Part shown: positions 16,915 to 24,475 of the stretch, one piece after another
Layout: each line of letters starts with the position of its first letter
How positions within the stretch are numbered: position 1 is the first letter of the stretch
DNA from: UBA2279 sp041595875
Lineage (GTDB): Bacteria > Actinomycetota > Coriobacteriia > Anaerosomatales > Anaerosomataceae
Assembly: GCA_041595875.1 (NCBI GenBank)
Contig: JBFHJN010000003.1
Coordinates: forward strand, 1-64,000
Direction: 5' to 3'
DNA: 64,000 bases
The notes under the pieces: model-generated
The model's input: only the letters and a program-made list of their open reading frames with translations
Databases searched by the model: none
What the model was told of the DNA's origin: nothing
Made by a program: the position numbers and the translations under genes

Positions 16915-17937
16915 TCAGTCATCCCTCGATAGTCGCCCTGGATGGGTGTGCTTGACATGACACAAGGAGCATTCATCCAACACGTGACATGTGGCGCAGA
17001 CCGCCTCGCCTTCATCCTTCACAACCGTGGAATGCTTCAGCATGAACTCAGTGTCATGGGGCATAGACAGGCCGTGACAATCATCACAGAAGACCTGCGA
17101 ATGACACTCCACGCAACGGGTCGGGTCCTGCTCGGCCTCAGCACCATGGTCCCCGTTCACGTAACCACCCGGATGCGGCAAAGGCACGCCATGGCAGCCC
17201 TCGCACATGTTGGGCGCATGACAGGCGCTACACGTTGAAAGCTCACCCATACCGTGCGTATTCTCCCACTGAGGTCCATGAGTGACCGACCATGAACCCG
17301 TCGATGGGCGATCAGCATGCCCACTGCCCTCATGGCAAGTGTCGCAAGCAGCAGTTATATCCACACCGTCGTGGCACAGCAGGCAGCGGTCCATCGCGAT
17401 CCCACGGCCGGGATAGGGGTCATGACCATGGAACACTCCCGAGTGACAGTCGCTGCATGCCTGAGGAGGTACAGCACACGTTTCGTGCTGGATTCGAATA
17501 CCCCCCGCCGAGACAACCTCACCTAATACCACCTGATGACATCGCAAGCATGCAGAACGCGACACGCGAGCGTCAGAGAAGGAGGTCGAACCTGACCCGA
17601 CTTTTGAGACCACCATGCGTAGCTCATCGGACTTGGCCGCGAGAAGTGAGTCCAAAGATGAACCGACATGGCATTGGTAGCATCGCAAGTCCCCGTGAGC
17701 CGCGGCTCCATGCAGGCCATTCGCCTGTGTCTGATGACATGCTACACAGGCGACGTCTGAAACCGTGCCATTCATCAAGGAAGCGAACAACGCGACCACC
17801 ACGAATCCGGCTGCAACCCAGACCATGTAGCGGCGGCCCCGCTTTGGAGGCCGATCGTCTCTTGCTGATGAAGACACGCGCTCTTCGGTGGACACGTATT
17901 GCAGCCGCCGTTTCCCGGATGGACTTCCGAACACCAC
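16915..17937 (-). CDS. Membrane-anchored dodecahaem cytochrome
   Basis: 340 residues with a basic N-terminus, a single membrane span at about 38-56, and 12 CXXCH sites starting at C64. There are abundant non-motif histidines (HGAAAHGD, GHDPYPG, LPHPGG, MPHDTEF) able to act as distal ligands. It is paralogous to the 383-residue cytochrome immediately downstream. It could take electrons from the quinol pool and relay them outward. The GTG at 17937 has no ribosome site. A TAGAAT hexamer at 17951-17956 (read on the minus strand) ends about 13 bases upstream, so the mRNA may have a very short leader; the start could also be the next codon. A terminator of the preceding hexahaem gene separates the two units. 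Confidence 0.9.
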   Translation of the reverse strand: MVFGSPSGKRRLQYVSTEERVSSSARDDRPPKRGRRYMVWVAAGFVVVALFASLMNGTVSDVACVACHQTQANGLHGAAAHGDLRCYQCHVGSSLDSLLAAKSDELRMVVSKVGSGSTSFSDARVSRSACLRCHQVVLGEVVSAGGIRIQHETCAVPPQACSDCHSGVFHGHDPYPGRGIAMDRCLLCHDGVDITAACDTCHEGSGHADRPSTGSWSVTHGPQWENTHGMGELSTCSACHAPNMCEGCHGVPLPHPGGYVNGDHGAEAEQDPTRCVECHSQVFCDDCHGLSMPHDTEFMLKHSTVVKDEGEAVCATCHVLDECSLCHVKHTHPGRLSRDD

Positions 17938-17977
17938 ACGAGCTTATGATTCTAGACCGAACGAACAGAGAACAGAA

Positions 17978-18004
17978 GGAGAGAGGCCCGATGGACCTCT
18001 CTCC
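17978..18004 (-). terminator. Rho-independent terminator after the hexahaem cytochrome gene
   Basis: A perfect nine-base inverted repeat (GGAGAGAGG / CCTCTCTCC) surrounds a nine-base loop. On the minus strand it is followed by a T-rich run (TTCTGTTCTC). It lies 29 bases beyond the stop of the cytochrome gene at 18033. Confidence 0.75.
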
Positions 18005-18032
18005 CAGTAGTGCACTCTACACAGCGAACACC

Positions 18033-18944
18033 CTAGAAGCTGGTGCCAACACCGCTGTGGCAGTCCAGGCATGCAGCATCGAGGCTAGCCTGACCTGCGG
18101 TCAGACCATCGATGAAGCGATCACCGGACGTGAAGTGCGGCCAGTTCTCCTCGCCAGCATAGGCAGCTGTGAGGTCGACAGCGGTACCGGCAGCGTTCGT
18201 GCCAGTCCACGTGCCTGCAGCCCAGTTGACGTCGGTGTAGCCTGCGCTATGGCAGTCGCGACACGTCGACGACGGGTTCGTCGCCGGAGAGCTGGACAGA
18301 CCGTAGTGAGTTCCGTCACCAACCGCTCGCATGACGTGAGTGTCACCATTGTCCGAGCCGTTCCAGTACTTGTGGCAACGGGTACACCATGCGTTGACCG
18401 CCTGCTTGTCGGTCAAAGCAGGGTTCAGAGCCTGGTTGTCTCCGCCATCCAGAATACTGGTGGTCCCATCCTCAAGCGTCGCGTCGGTCTCATCATACGT
18501 GTAGGCATCGTGTGGGGCCGCCAGGATCTTCGCTTCGGTGTAAGCCGTAGCATCCTCAACACCCGCACCGTGCACCGCGTGACAACTGCCGCAACCGAAG
18601 AAGCCACCGAAGCCGCTCGTATCGTGCGACATACGGTTGGAACCGCCGTTGTAGTTGGTTTCAGTCTCTGCATATACCGTCTTGATCGCAAAGTTCGCGC
18701 TCACGTGACAGTAGATGCATGCATTCTGGACCGAGGAACGGAGGAGCATCTCGCCCGAGTCGTCCGCGTGGTGGACTGAGTGACATACGGCGCATTTGTT
18801 CGTGGCGTCACTGTATCCTCCGTGCGGGCTTACCCCGGCAGTCGGATCCTCGTATGTAGCATCGTTCTGAGCAGCAGCAGCCACCCCGGCAAATGCAAAT
18901 ACGAGTACCGCGACCATGAGCATGATTGTGAGAATCTTTTTCAT
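18033..18944 (-). CDS. Small secreted hexahaem c-type cytochrome
   Basis: 303 residues. The Sec signal is clear (MKKILTIMLMVAVLVFAFAG, cleavage near AAAA/Q at 25-26). Six CXXCH sites follow, and there are at least eight histidines outside the motifs (PHGGY, VHH, MSH, VHG, PHD, DTH, GTH, PHF), enough for bis-histidine ligation of all six. No anchor or sorting signal is present, so it should be released or polymerise outside. The opening module resembles that of the giant cytochrome. Size and haem number are reminiscent of cytochromes that form extracellular filaments such as OmcS, but sequence similarity cannot be judged here. It has its own strong promoter, a GGGGGGAGGT ribosome site and a terminator. 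It therefore looks like an independently and highly expressed gene. Confidence 0.92.
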   Translation of the reverse strand: MKKILTIMLMVAVLVFAFAGVAAAAQNDATYEDPTAGVSPHGGYSDATNKCAVCHSVHHADDSGEMLLRSSVQNACIYCHVSANFAIKTVYAETETNYNGGSNRMSHDTSGFGGFFGCGSCHAVHGAGVEDATAYTEAKILAAPHDAYTYDETDATLEDGTTSILDGGDNQALNPALTDKQAVNAWCTRCHKYWNGSDNGDTHVMRAVGDGTHYGLSSSPATNPSSTCRDCHSAGYTDVNWAAGTWTGTNAAGTAVDLTAAYAGEENWPHFTSGDRFIDGLTAGQASLDAACLDCHSGVGTSF

Positions 18945-18986
18945 ATTCGTACACCTCCCCCCTTTGTACAGAATCGCATGAACCTA

Positions 18987-19002
18987 CGCGGACGAATCCG
19001 CG
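18987..19002 (-). promoter_or_regulatory. Stable hairpin in the hexahaem cytochrome 5' leader
   Basis: On the minus strand, CGCGGA-TTCG-TCCGCG forms a perfect six-base stem closed by a four-base UUCG loop. It lies between the predicted transcription start (about 19031) and the ATG at 18944. Such leader hairpins often protect abundant mRNAs; that role is inferred. Confidence 0.45.
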
Positions 19003-19013
19003 GCATGCCCTAC

Positions 19014-19031
19014 TTGTGAACCCCTTCACCC
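19014..19031. promoter_or_regulatory. Candidate Rex operator of the hexahaem cytochrome gene
   Basis: The 18 bases TTGTGAACCCCTTCACCC match the Rex consensus TTGTGAA-N4-TTCACAA at 12 of 14 specified positions, with exact spacing. The site spans about +1 to +18 relative to the predicted start, where a bound repressor would block transcription. A canonical Rex is encoded at 24472-25113. Confidence 0.6.
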
Positions 19032-19037
19032 AGATTC

Positions 19038-19066
19038 AGGCTAATGTGATTTATCTAAGCTGTCAA
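19038..19066 (-). promoter_or_regulatory. Promoter of the hexahaem cytochrome gene
   Basis: On the minus strand a perfect TTGACA (19061-19066) is followed after 17 bases by TAGCCT (19038-19043), a weak -10. The predicted start at about 19031 leaves a leader of some 87 bases. The candidate Rex site begins at the start point. Confidence 0.5.
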
Positions 19067-19087
19067 CAAGTGCATCGGCATATTCTG

Positions 19088-20233
19088 TCATTCGGCTGAG
19101 GGTTCTTCCGCGATCTCGATCTCAGCCGTTCTCCGCCGTGTCCCCGACACCCAGGCCACGACTCCGACAGTCGTCAGTATCAGCAATGCGATGGGTAGAA
19201 TGCACCATGCAGAACTGATGCTCTGACCCAGCTCACGCGCGGTCATCCCATCACTGTCGCCAAAAGAGATATCCACAACCTGGAGCCGATTGTTCATGGT
19301 ATCCGACACCACGTAGCGACCGTCTCCCAGTGATGCTATGTCACTTGGATACCAGAACTTCCCGTCCTCTGAACCCTCCGAGCCCACCCGCCCGATAACG
19401 GCACCAGTATCGTCGAGCGCTACGATACCGAACTGTAGAGGATCGACAACCAGGAACTTGCCGTCAGGCGTTGCGCACATCCCGCCCGCAAGCTGAAAGG
19501 TGCTGGTTGCAGTCGTGTCAGTGGAAGCCGAGTCGCGTGGCGAGAGATTGGAGCTCCATAGGTGCTCGCCGTCCACGCTAAAAGCTTGCACTCGCGCATT
19601 ATGGCCGTCCGAGACCAGTAGCTCATCTTCCGCCAACACCAGACCTTGCGGGAAATCGAACTCGCCATCCGCATACCCGCGACTTCCCCACTCGAACAAG
19701 CGATTACCATCGATGTCGAATACGTAGATCCGATCGAAACCAGCCGCATACAGGCGATCTCCGGCCCATAGGATGTCGCTAACGAGGTTCGCCTCCGACT
19801 CCCACAAGAACTCCCCACTAGAATCGAAGGCGATGATCTTGTTCCGCCCCTTGTCGGCAACGAAGAGACGGTCATCCGGACCTGACTCGACGGCATTCGG
19901 GGCCAGAAGCTTCTCCTCGTTCACGATGCGTGTGTCCGGCGCACCGCTATTGGTGAACACGCAAATCGAGTTCAGCTCCGGCTGGGGTACAAAGATGCGA
20001 CCGTCGGAGGCGACCGACACGCTGACTGGATCAAGCAACAGGTCAGCCTGCGCGGATCCAAGTCCGTACACGCTCCGAATCCACTGGAGAGTCATACCCT
20101 CGCCGGCCTCCGGCTCGATCTCCGTAGCACCTACCGGGCGAAGCACGTTGCTTATCAAAAGGGTCAGCCCTACGAGCGCTGCCAGCAAGATCACAATGAA
20201 GAAGGTCAGTAGGGCAAGTCTACGACGCTGCAT
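19088..20233 (-). CDS. NHL-repeat propeller protein with N- and C-terminal membrane spans
   Basis: 381 residues. There is a signal-anchor at about 8-30 (FFIVILLAALVGLTLLI), then about six NHL blades (GRIFVPQPELNSICVF, DRLFVADKGRNKIIAF, ELLVSDGHNARVQAF, RYVVSDTMNNRLQVV), and a second span at about 342-364 followed by a short basic cytoplasmic tail. The C-terminal span distinguishes it from the NHL proteins at 14694 and 22671. The tail orientation means the propeller is held outside by both ends. The upstream neighbour is a TPR protein 17 bases away. The same TPR-then-NHL-then-cytochrome order recurs at 24475-21086, so this gene belongs to a duplicated module. Confidence 0.85.
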   Translation of the reverse strand: MQRRRLALLTFFIVILLAALVGLTLLISNVLRPVGATEIEPEAGEGMTLQWIRSVYGLGSAQADLLLDPVSVSVASDGRIFVPQPELNSICVFTNSGAPDTRIVNEEKLLAPNAVESGPDDRLFVADKGRNKIIAFDSSGEFLWESEANLVSDILWAGDRLYAAGFDRIYVFDIDGNRLFEWGSRGYADGEFDFPQGLVLAEDELLVSDGHNARVQAFSVDGEHLWSSNLSPRDSASTDTTATSTFQLAGGMCATPDGKFLVVDPLQFGIVALDDTGAVIGRVGSEGSEDGKFWYPSDIASLGDGRYVVSDTMNNRLQVVDISFGDSDGMTARELGQSISSAWCILPIALLILTTVGVVAWVSGTRRRTAEIEIAEEPSAE

Positions 20234-20250
20234 TTGCAGGACACATCCCC

Positions 20251-20982
20251 TTACTCAGAATCAAGACGACGAAGCGCCTCGATTATCGTTGGATCGTCAG
20301 GCAGGAACCGAAGAGCCGATCGATATGCAGTGGCTGCGGAGGCATCATCGCCAGCCGCTTCCTCGACAGCGGCAAGCGTCAGCCATGCAGACGCGTCAGT
20401 CTCATCATCATCCAGAAGCCTTTGCACAGCCTCTCGCGCACCATCGTAGTCACCGTCGGCAGTCAAAAGCTCGGCCAGGGCGATGCATGCGTTTGCACCT
20501 TCATCGGGCAGGTACGCATCCATCGTCACACCCGACTGCTCCAGCTGTGCAAGCCGAGCATCCCGGTCCGCCTCGGCGAAAGTGAGCGCCTGCCTGAAGG
20601 CATCGATCGCATCATCTTCCCTTCCCAGACCACGGTATGCGATTCCGGACTGATACCACGCAGCCGTGCGCACCGCCTCGACGTCGATGATCTTGTCCAG
20701 GGTATCCAGTGCCTTGCTGTACATGCTCGCACGATTCTGCGCAGCACCAAGGGCCAGATATGCCTCGGGGTCAGAGGGGTCCGCATCAACTTGAGCTTGA
20801 GCCGCCTGCAAGCGGGCCTCGGGTAGACTCCGGGGCGCCCCTTCCTTGATGTTCTGAGCAACGATAAGCAGGCCGATAACGGCGCAGAGCACAAGAAGGA
20901 AGGACGCAACAGTGATGGCCGTCAGCACGCGTTCGATACCTTTGCCGTTGCGCTGAGAACGTGCGTTGTTTCTGTGGGCCAT
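20251..20982 (-). CDS. Membrane-anchored TPR protein
   Basis: 243 residues from the ATG at 20982, with a GGTGAGAG ribosome site; five further residues are possible up to 20997. A basic N-terminus precedes one span at about 21-43 (VLTAITVASFLLVLCAVIGLLIV). The rest is a set of tetratricopeptide helices (DPEAYLALGAAQNRASMYSKALDTLDKII, TAAWYQSGIAYRGLGREDDAIDAFRQAL and so on), mainly acidic. It is paralogous to the TPR protein at 23837; both end with a YxxALRxxPD repeat and a short acidic tail. TPR domains organise protein complexes, so together with the NHL neighbour this may form the platform that positions cytochromes at the outer face of the membrane (inference). Confidence 0.85.
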   Translation of the reverse strand: MAHRNNARSQRNGKGIERVLTAITVASFLLVLCAVIGLLIVAQNIKEGAPRSLPEARLQAAQAQVDADPSDPEAYLALGAAQNRASMYSKALDTLDKIIDVEAVRTAAWYQSGIAYRGLGREDDAIDAFRQALTFAEADRDARLAQLEQSGVTMDAYLPDEGANACIALAELLTADGDYDGAREAVQRLLDDDETDASAWLTLAAVEEAAGDDASAATAYRSALRFLPDDPTIIEALRRLDSE

Positions 20983-21085
20983 ACATCTCACTCTCACCTA
21001 TCGCATGCTCTTACAAAGCCGATCTGAGCGAACTGCAAACGGAGCGCTTCGACAAGGATGCACTGCAAGGACTTACGGTTCGTTT

Positions 21086-22546
21086 CTAGAAGTCGATGCC
21101 TACCTTGTCGTGGCACTGCAGACACTGGCCGTCGAACGGATAGCTGTAGTTGCGCAACATGAAGTTCTGACGTGTCCCATGCGGATCGTGGCACGTAGAC
21201 GTACATGTTAGCGGCTTCTGCGCGGCAACGTCATAGTGCTCGGGCCGAACGGGATGGTTGTTCCGATAAACGGTGGCGCTCGCCTCGTCGTAGTCGGCCG
21301 CGGCATGACACTGCAGGCAGACCTCGGGGTTCGCTTTCACGAGTATGGGTGCATAGTCCGAACCGTGTGGTGTATGGCAGCGGATGCACAGGATCCCGTC
21401 GTGATCGGATGCGTCATACGAGGTCTGGATAGCCTGGGCGTGACACTGATAGCACATGTCGTTCCCCTCGGCTGCGAGCAAACCGGGATAGTCCGCACCG
21501 TGAGGATCGTGGCAGTCACCACAGTTGAGATCGGCGGTACCCACCGGGTGATGACTCGACTTCAAGAAGTCGTCTTGGATGTCCCCGTGACAGATGTAGC
21601 ACACGTCGGGCTGCTCCTTGATGAGCAGCGGGCGATAGTCCGAGCCGTGCGGCTCATGACATCCGGTGCAGTTGTCGTAAAGGAAGGGCTGGTGCTGCAC
21701 GGACTTGAGACTGAGCGGCGCCACGCTGGGGTGACAGGTGAAGCAAAGGTCGCGCTGGTTGTCGACTAAGATCCCCTCGTAGCGTGAAGCGTGCGGGTCG
21801 TGGCAGTTGGTGCAGTAGCGCCCTTCAACCGGCGGATGCACCTGCTCGCGCGCGAGCTCCGGACCCATCCGATGGCAGGTGATGCACAGGTCTTTCTCGG
21901 TGATCTTGAGAAGCGCCTTGTTGTCCGACGCGTGCGGGCTGTGGCAGTTGGTGCAATACCCGCCCACGAACGGGGAGTGAGTGTACTCATACGAGAGCAT
22001 CGGGCCCATGTCGCCATGGCAGATCCAGCACAGCTCGTCTTTGGAGGTGGTGAAATCCGAGTTGATGCCTTTGACCTGCTCCTCGGTGATGCTCTTGATA
22101 TCGCCGCCGGCGTCCTCAGCCGTCTGACCCTCTGCCGAGTAGAACGCGTCGACGATCATCTTGAGCGGAAGCCATTCGACCAGGGTCTTGGTGCGTTCCC
22201 ATGTGAGCGACGCGCTCTCGTAGACGGTCGTCGTCTGCAGCTCGCCGTGCGGCGTGTGACAGGTGGTGCAGCCGCGCTGCTCGAACGGCAGGTGGACTGA
22301 AGACATCGAGAACGACGGGATGAGATCGGAATGGCACTGCAGGCACTCGAGGTTCTCGGTCACTACCTTGATCTCATCGGGACCCTTGCTGATCCAGGTC
22401 TCGACGATGGTGGTGATTCCAAGCAGAAGGAGAAGCAGTACCAGGACGGCGGCGAACGCAGCCCTACCACGCTTAGGGCCACCATCTATGTCCAGTCCCT
22501 CCGGGGAGGCGAGTGCGCCTTCCTCGAGGATCTCTGGGTCGCCCAA
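21086..22546 (-). CDS. Membrane-anchored multihaem cytochrome (14 CXXCH plus one CX3CH) of doubled-CXXCH repeats
   Basis: 486 residues. A single span at about 29-49 follows an acidic N-terminus. The exterior region has 14 CXXCH sites and one CX3CH (CTSTCH at about 448-453), 15 potential haems. The sites alternate in a regular doubled-CXXCH repeat, with CxxCHxPHGSD-type elements every 40-50 residues (CTTCHTPHG, CTGCHEPHG, CGDCHDPHG, CIRCHTPHG), which gives a linear haem wire by repeat growth. A helical insertion without haem lies at about 105-165. The start is TTG at 22546, with GGGAGG 4 bases upstream. It is transcribed after the rex-TPR-NHL trio. The arrangement suggests the main membrane-anchored conduit component under Rex-linked control. 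Confidence 0.92.
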   Translation of the reverse strand: MGDPEILEEGALASPEGLDIDGGPKRGRAAFAAVLVLLLLLLGITTIVETWISKGPDEIKVVTENLECLQCHSDLIPSFSMSSVHLPFEQRGCTTCHTPHGELQTTTVYESASLTWERTKTLVEWLPLKMIVDAFYSAEGQTAEDAGGDIKSITEEQVKGINSDFTTSKDELCWICHGDMGPMLSYEYTHSPFVGGYCTNCHSPHASDNKALLKITEKDLCITCHRMGPELAREQVHPPVEGRYCTNCHDPHASRYEGILVDNQRDLCFTCHPSVAPLSLKSVQHQPFLYDNCTGCHEPHGSDYRPLLIKEQPDVCYICHGDIQDDFLKSSHHPVGTADLNCGDCHDPHGADYPGLLAAEGNDMCYQCHAQAIQTSYDASDHDGILCIRCHTPHGSDYAPILVKANPEVCLQCHAAADYDEASATVYRNNHPVRPEHYDVAAQKPLTCTSTCHDPHGTRQNFMLRNYSYPFDGQCLQCHDKVGIDF

Positions 22547-22572
22547 TGAGCCTCCCTATACCATGCGCGAAG

Positions 22573-22600
22573 ACCGGCGCACAAAGACAGTGCGCCCAGT
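22573..22600 (-). terminator. Hairpin between the NHL and cytochrome genes, possible terminator or attenuator
   Basis: GGCGCAC (22576-22582) and GTGCGCC (22590-22596) form a perfect seven-base stem, extendable by GAC/GTC with a small bulge. On the minus strand it lies about 75 bases past the NHL stop and 30 bases before the cytochrome start. There is no T-run, so it may only reduce read-through or mark a processing site. Confidence 0.35.
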
Positions 22601-22670
22601 CAGCAGTCTAACATGCCCCCGATGCCTGTTGAATACTTAACGGAGTAGTTCGCCGTCGACCACGCATCCC

Positions 22671-23840
22671 CTAGTTGAGCAACCTCACCATCTGCACTCG
22701 GTTGTTCTCCTTGTCGGCGACGACAACGAAGTTGCGGTACACCTCTACGTCGTTGGAGAAGTTGAACTGGCCCGGGTCAACGCCTCGCTCGCCATACATC
22801 GCCACCAGCTCACCGTCCGCAGAAATGCAGGTGATGCCGAAGCGGAATGCATCGGTGACCAGCACGGAACCGTCGGAGGCTACCGCCAGACCGCGCGGAA
22901 GCTCGATCTCTGCGGTCGAAGCCGCGGCATCAGTCCCGATCGTTGCAGTGGTCGCGCTGGCTTCGGCGGTTGCGGAGCTCTCGGCGGTCCCGCTCGTCTC
23001 GGCAGAGACAAACGACCTGCCGAAGTTCCAGAGCGGCTCTCCGTCGGGCGTGAACGCGGTCACGCGCGCATGATTGGAGTCCGAGACATACACCGTGCCG
23101 TCTTCGCCAACGGCAAGTCCGTTGGGGTGATCCAGGTCGCCGGGTTCAACCCCTGGCTTGCCCCACTGCGTGATGAGCTCGCCTTCCAGGGTGAAGACGA
23201 AGATCTGGTACTGGTCGGTAGCGTAGATGCGGTCCTGGTAGACAGCCACGTCCGTCACAGCGATCCCGAGACCGTCCTGTCCGGAAGAGCCACGGCCGAC
23301 CACCTGATCCGGCTCCGGGAAGCGGCGCAACGGCTTGCCGTCGGCGTCGAACACCTCGATGGAGTCGTTGCGGAAGCTTGCGACGTAGACGTTGCCTTCA
23401 TCGTCGGTGTCGATGCCCACGGGGAAGTTCAGACTCCCGGGCTCATAGGTGTTCTGTGCGCCGGCAAGCGGCTTGCCCACTCCGAAGCTGCCGAACTCGA
23501 ACAGGAAGCGCCCGGAGGAGTCAAAGACGCAGACGCGGTTGTTCTCGCTGTCGGTGACGTAGACCCTGCCCTCGTTGCCGACGGCAACGCCCATGGGACG
23601 ACCGAACAAGGGGTTCTCTCCTTCGCCGGGACCAAACACCTGCCACACCGGCTGAACGCCTTGCGTAGGCTCCAGATCCGCCAGAGAGTCCGGCTTGTCC
23701 AGCAACACCAGCAGGTAGAGGATCAGCCCCACGAGCGCGATGGCAAGCACCACTGCCAGAGCGATGAACGCCTGGCGTGGCGTCAGCATGAAGCGCTTGC
23801 GGGGGGTATCTACGGGGTCGACCTCTGTTGTAGGCATCAT
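22671..23840 (-). CDS. Membrane-anchored NHL-repeat propeller protein
   Basis: 389 residues. One span at about 25-48 (AFIALAVVLAIALVGLILYLLVLL) is followed by an exterior six-bladed NHL propeller (GRVYVTDSENNRVCVF, GNVYVASFRNDSIEVF, GTVYVSDSNHARVTAF and similar). Between the last blades is a low-complexity Ala/Ser/Thr/Glu insert (about 280-312). It is the closest relative of the NHL protein at 14694 in anchor layout. The first ATG (23840) overlaps the upstream TPR stop as ATGA, so the rex, TPR and NHL genes are translationally coupled. The coupling to Rex ties these scaffold-like proteins to redox control. Confidence 0.87.
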   Translation of the reverse strand: MMPTTEVDPVDTPRKRFMLTPRQAFIALAVVLAIALVGLILYLLVLLDKPDSLADLEPTQGVQPVWQVFGPGEGENPLFGRPMGVAVGNEGRVYVTDSENNRVCVFDSSGRFLFEFGSFGVGKPLAGAQNTYEPGSLNFPVGIDTDDEGNVYVASFRNDSIEVFDADGKPLRRFPEPDQVVGRGSSGQDGLGIAVTDVAVYQDRIYATDQYQIFVFTLEGELITQWGKPGVEPGDLDHPNGLAVGEDGTVYVSDSNHARVTAFTPDGEPLWNFGRSFVSAETSGTAESSATAEASATTATIGTDAAASTAEIELPRGLAVASDGSVLVTDAFRFGITCISADGELVAMYGERGVDPGQFNFSNDVEVYRNFVVVADKENNRVQMVRLLN

Positions 23841-24475
23841 TCGGCTCCAAGAGCAGTGAGGGCGTCACGCGCTTCGAGAAGATCGGGCGCGTAGCGAAGG
23901 GCTTCTTCGTAACTTGCTATGGCATCGCCAGTGCGGCCGAGCTTCTCGTAGCAAAGACCGGCCAGATACTGGAGGTCGGCGAGTTCAGGACGGGCCTCCG
24001 CAACAGGCTCCACGGCGACCAGCGCGGACTTGTACTGGCCCTGCTCGATGTAGTACTCACCCAGGGCTTTGGCCGCAAGCGCGTGATCCGGCGCTATCTC
24101 AAGCACTTCCCAGAAGGTCTGCTCGGCGAGTTTCTGCTCACCCGTCTGCATGTAGATGACCGCCTTGTTGTACAGCGCGGCGGTGTTGCCGGGGTCCTCC
24201 ACCAGCACCAGGTCGTACTGCTCGACGGCCTTGTCGTACTCCTCGTTCTGCTGATAGGCGAAACCGAGCGAGAGGCGATCGTCGGTGTTGTCCGGATCGG
24301 CCGAGACCTTCTGCTCCCAGTCCTCGACGGCGTAGGTCTCAGGGGTCACCGGGCCTTCATCGACGAGGACGCCTCGAAGTATCCATCCGCCAAGACCCAC
24401 AACAGCGAGAAGCAAGATGAGCACAAGCAGCGCGAGCCACGCGGGGACGAGCTGATCCTCATGATCGGAGGTCAT
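23837..24475 (-). CDS. Membrane-anchored TPR protein
   Basis: 212 residues. One span at about 13-37 (LALLVLILLLAVVGLGGWIL) precedes about four TPR units in the exterior part (DRLSLGFAYQQNEEYDKAVEQYDLVL, AALYNKAVIYMQTGEQKLAEQTFWEVL, KALGEYYIEQGQYKSALVAV, GLCYEKLGRTGDAIASYEEAL). The start ATG overlaps the rex stop by 4 bases. It shares layout and C-terminal repeat with the TPR protein at 20251. TPR proteins anchored this way commonly act as assembly platforms; the co-translated NHL protein is the most likely partner. Confidence 0.87.
   Translation of the reverse strand: MTSDHEDQLVPAWLALLVLILLLAVVGLGGWILRGVLVDEGPVTPETYAVEDWEQKVSADPDNTDDRLSLGFAYQQNEEYDKAVEQYDLVLVEDPGNTAALYNKAVIYMQTGEQKLAEQTFWEVLEIAPDHALAAKALGEYYIEQGQYKSALVAVEPVAEARPELADLQYLAGLCYEKLGRTGDAIASYEEALRYAPDLLEARDALTALGAE

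Noticed and set aside
17292..18779. A 495-codon plus-strand frame opposite two cytochrome genes
   Set aside because: It crosses the terminator and both minus-strand cytochromes, whose CXXCH motifs and signals are unmistakable.
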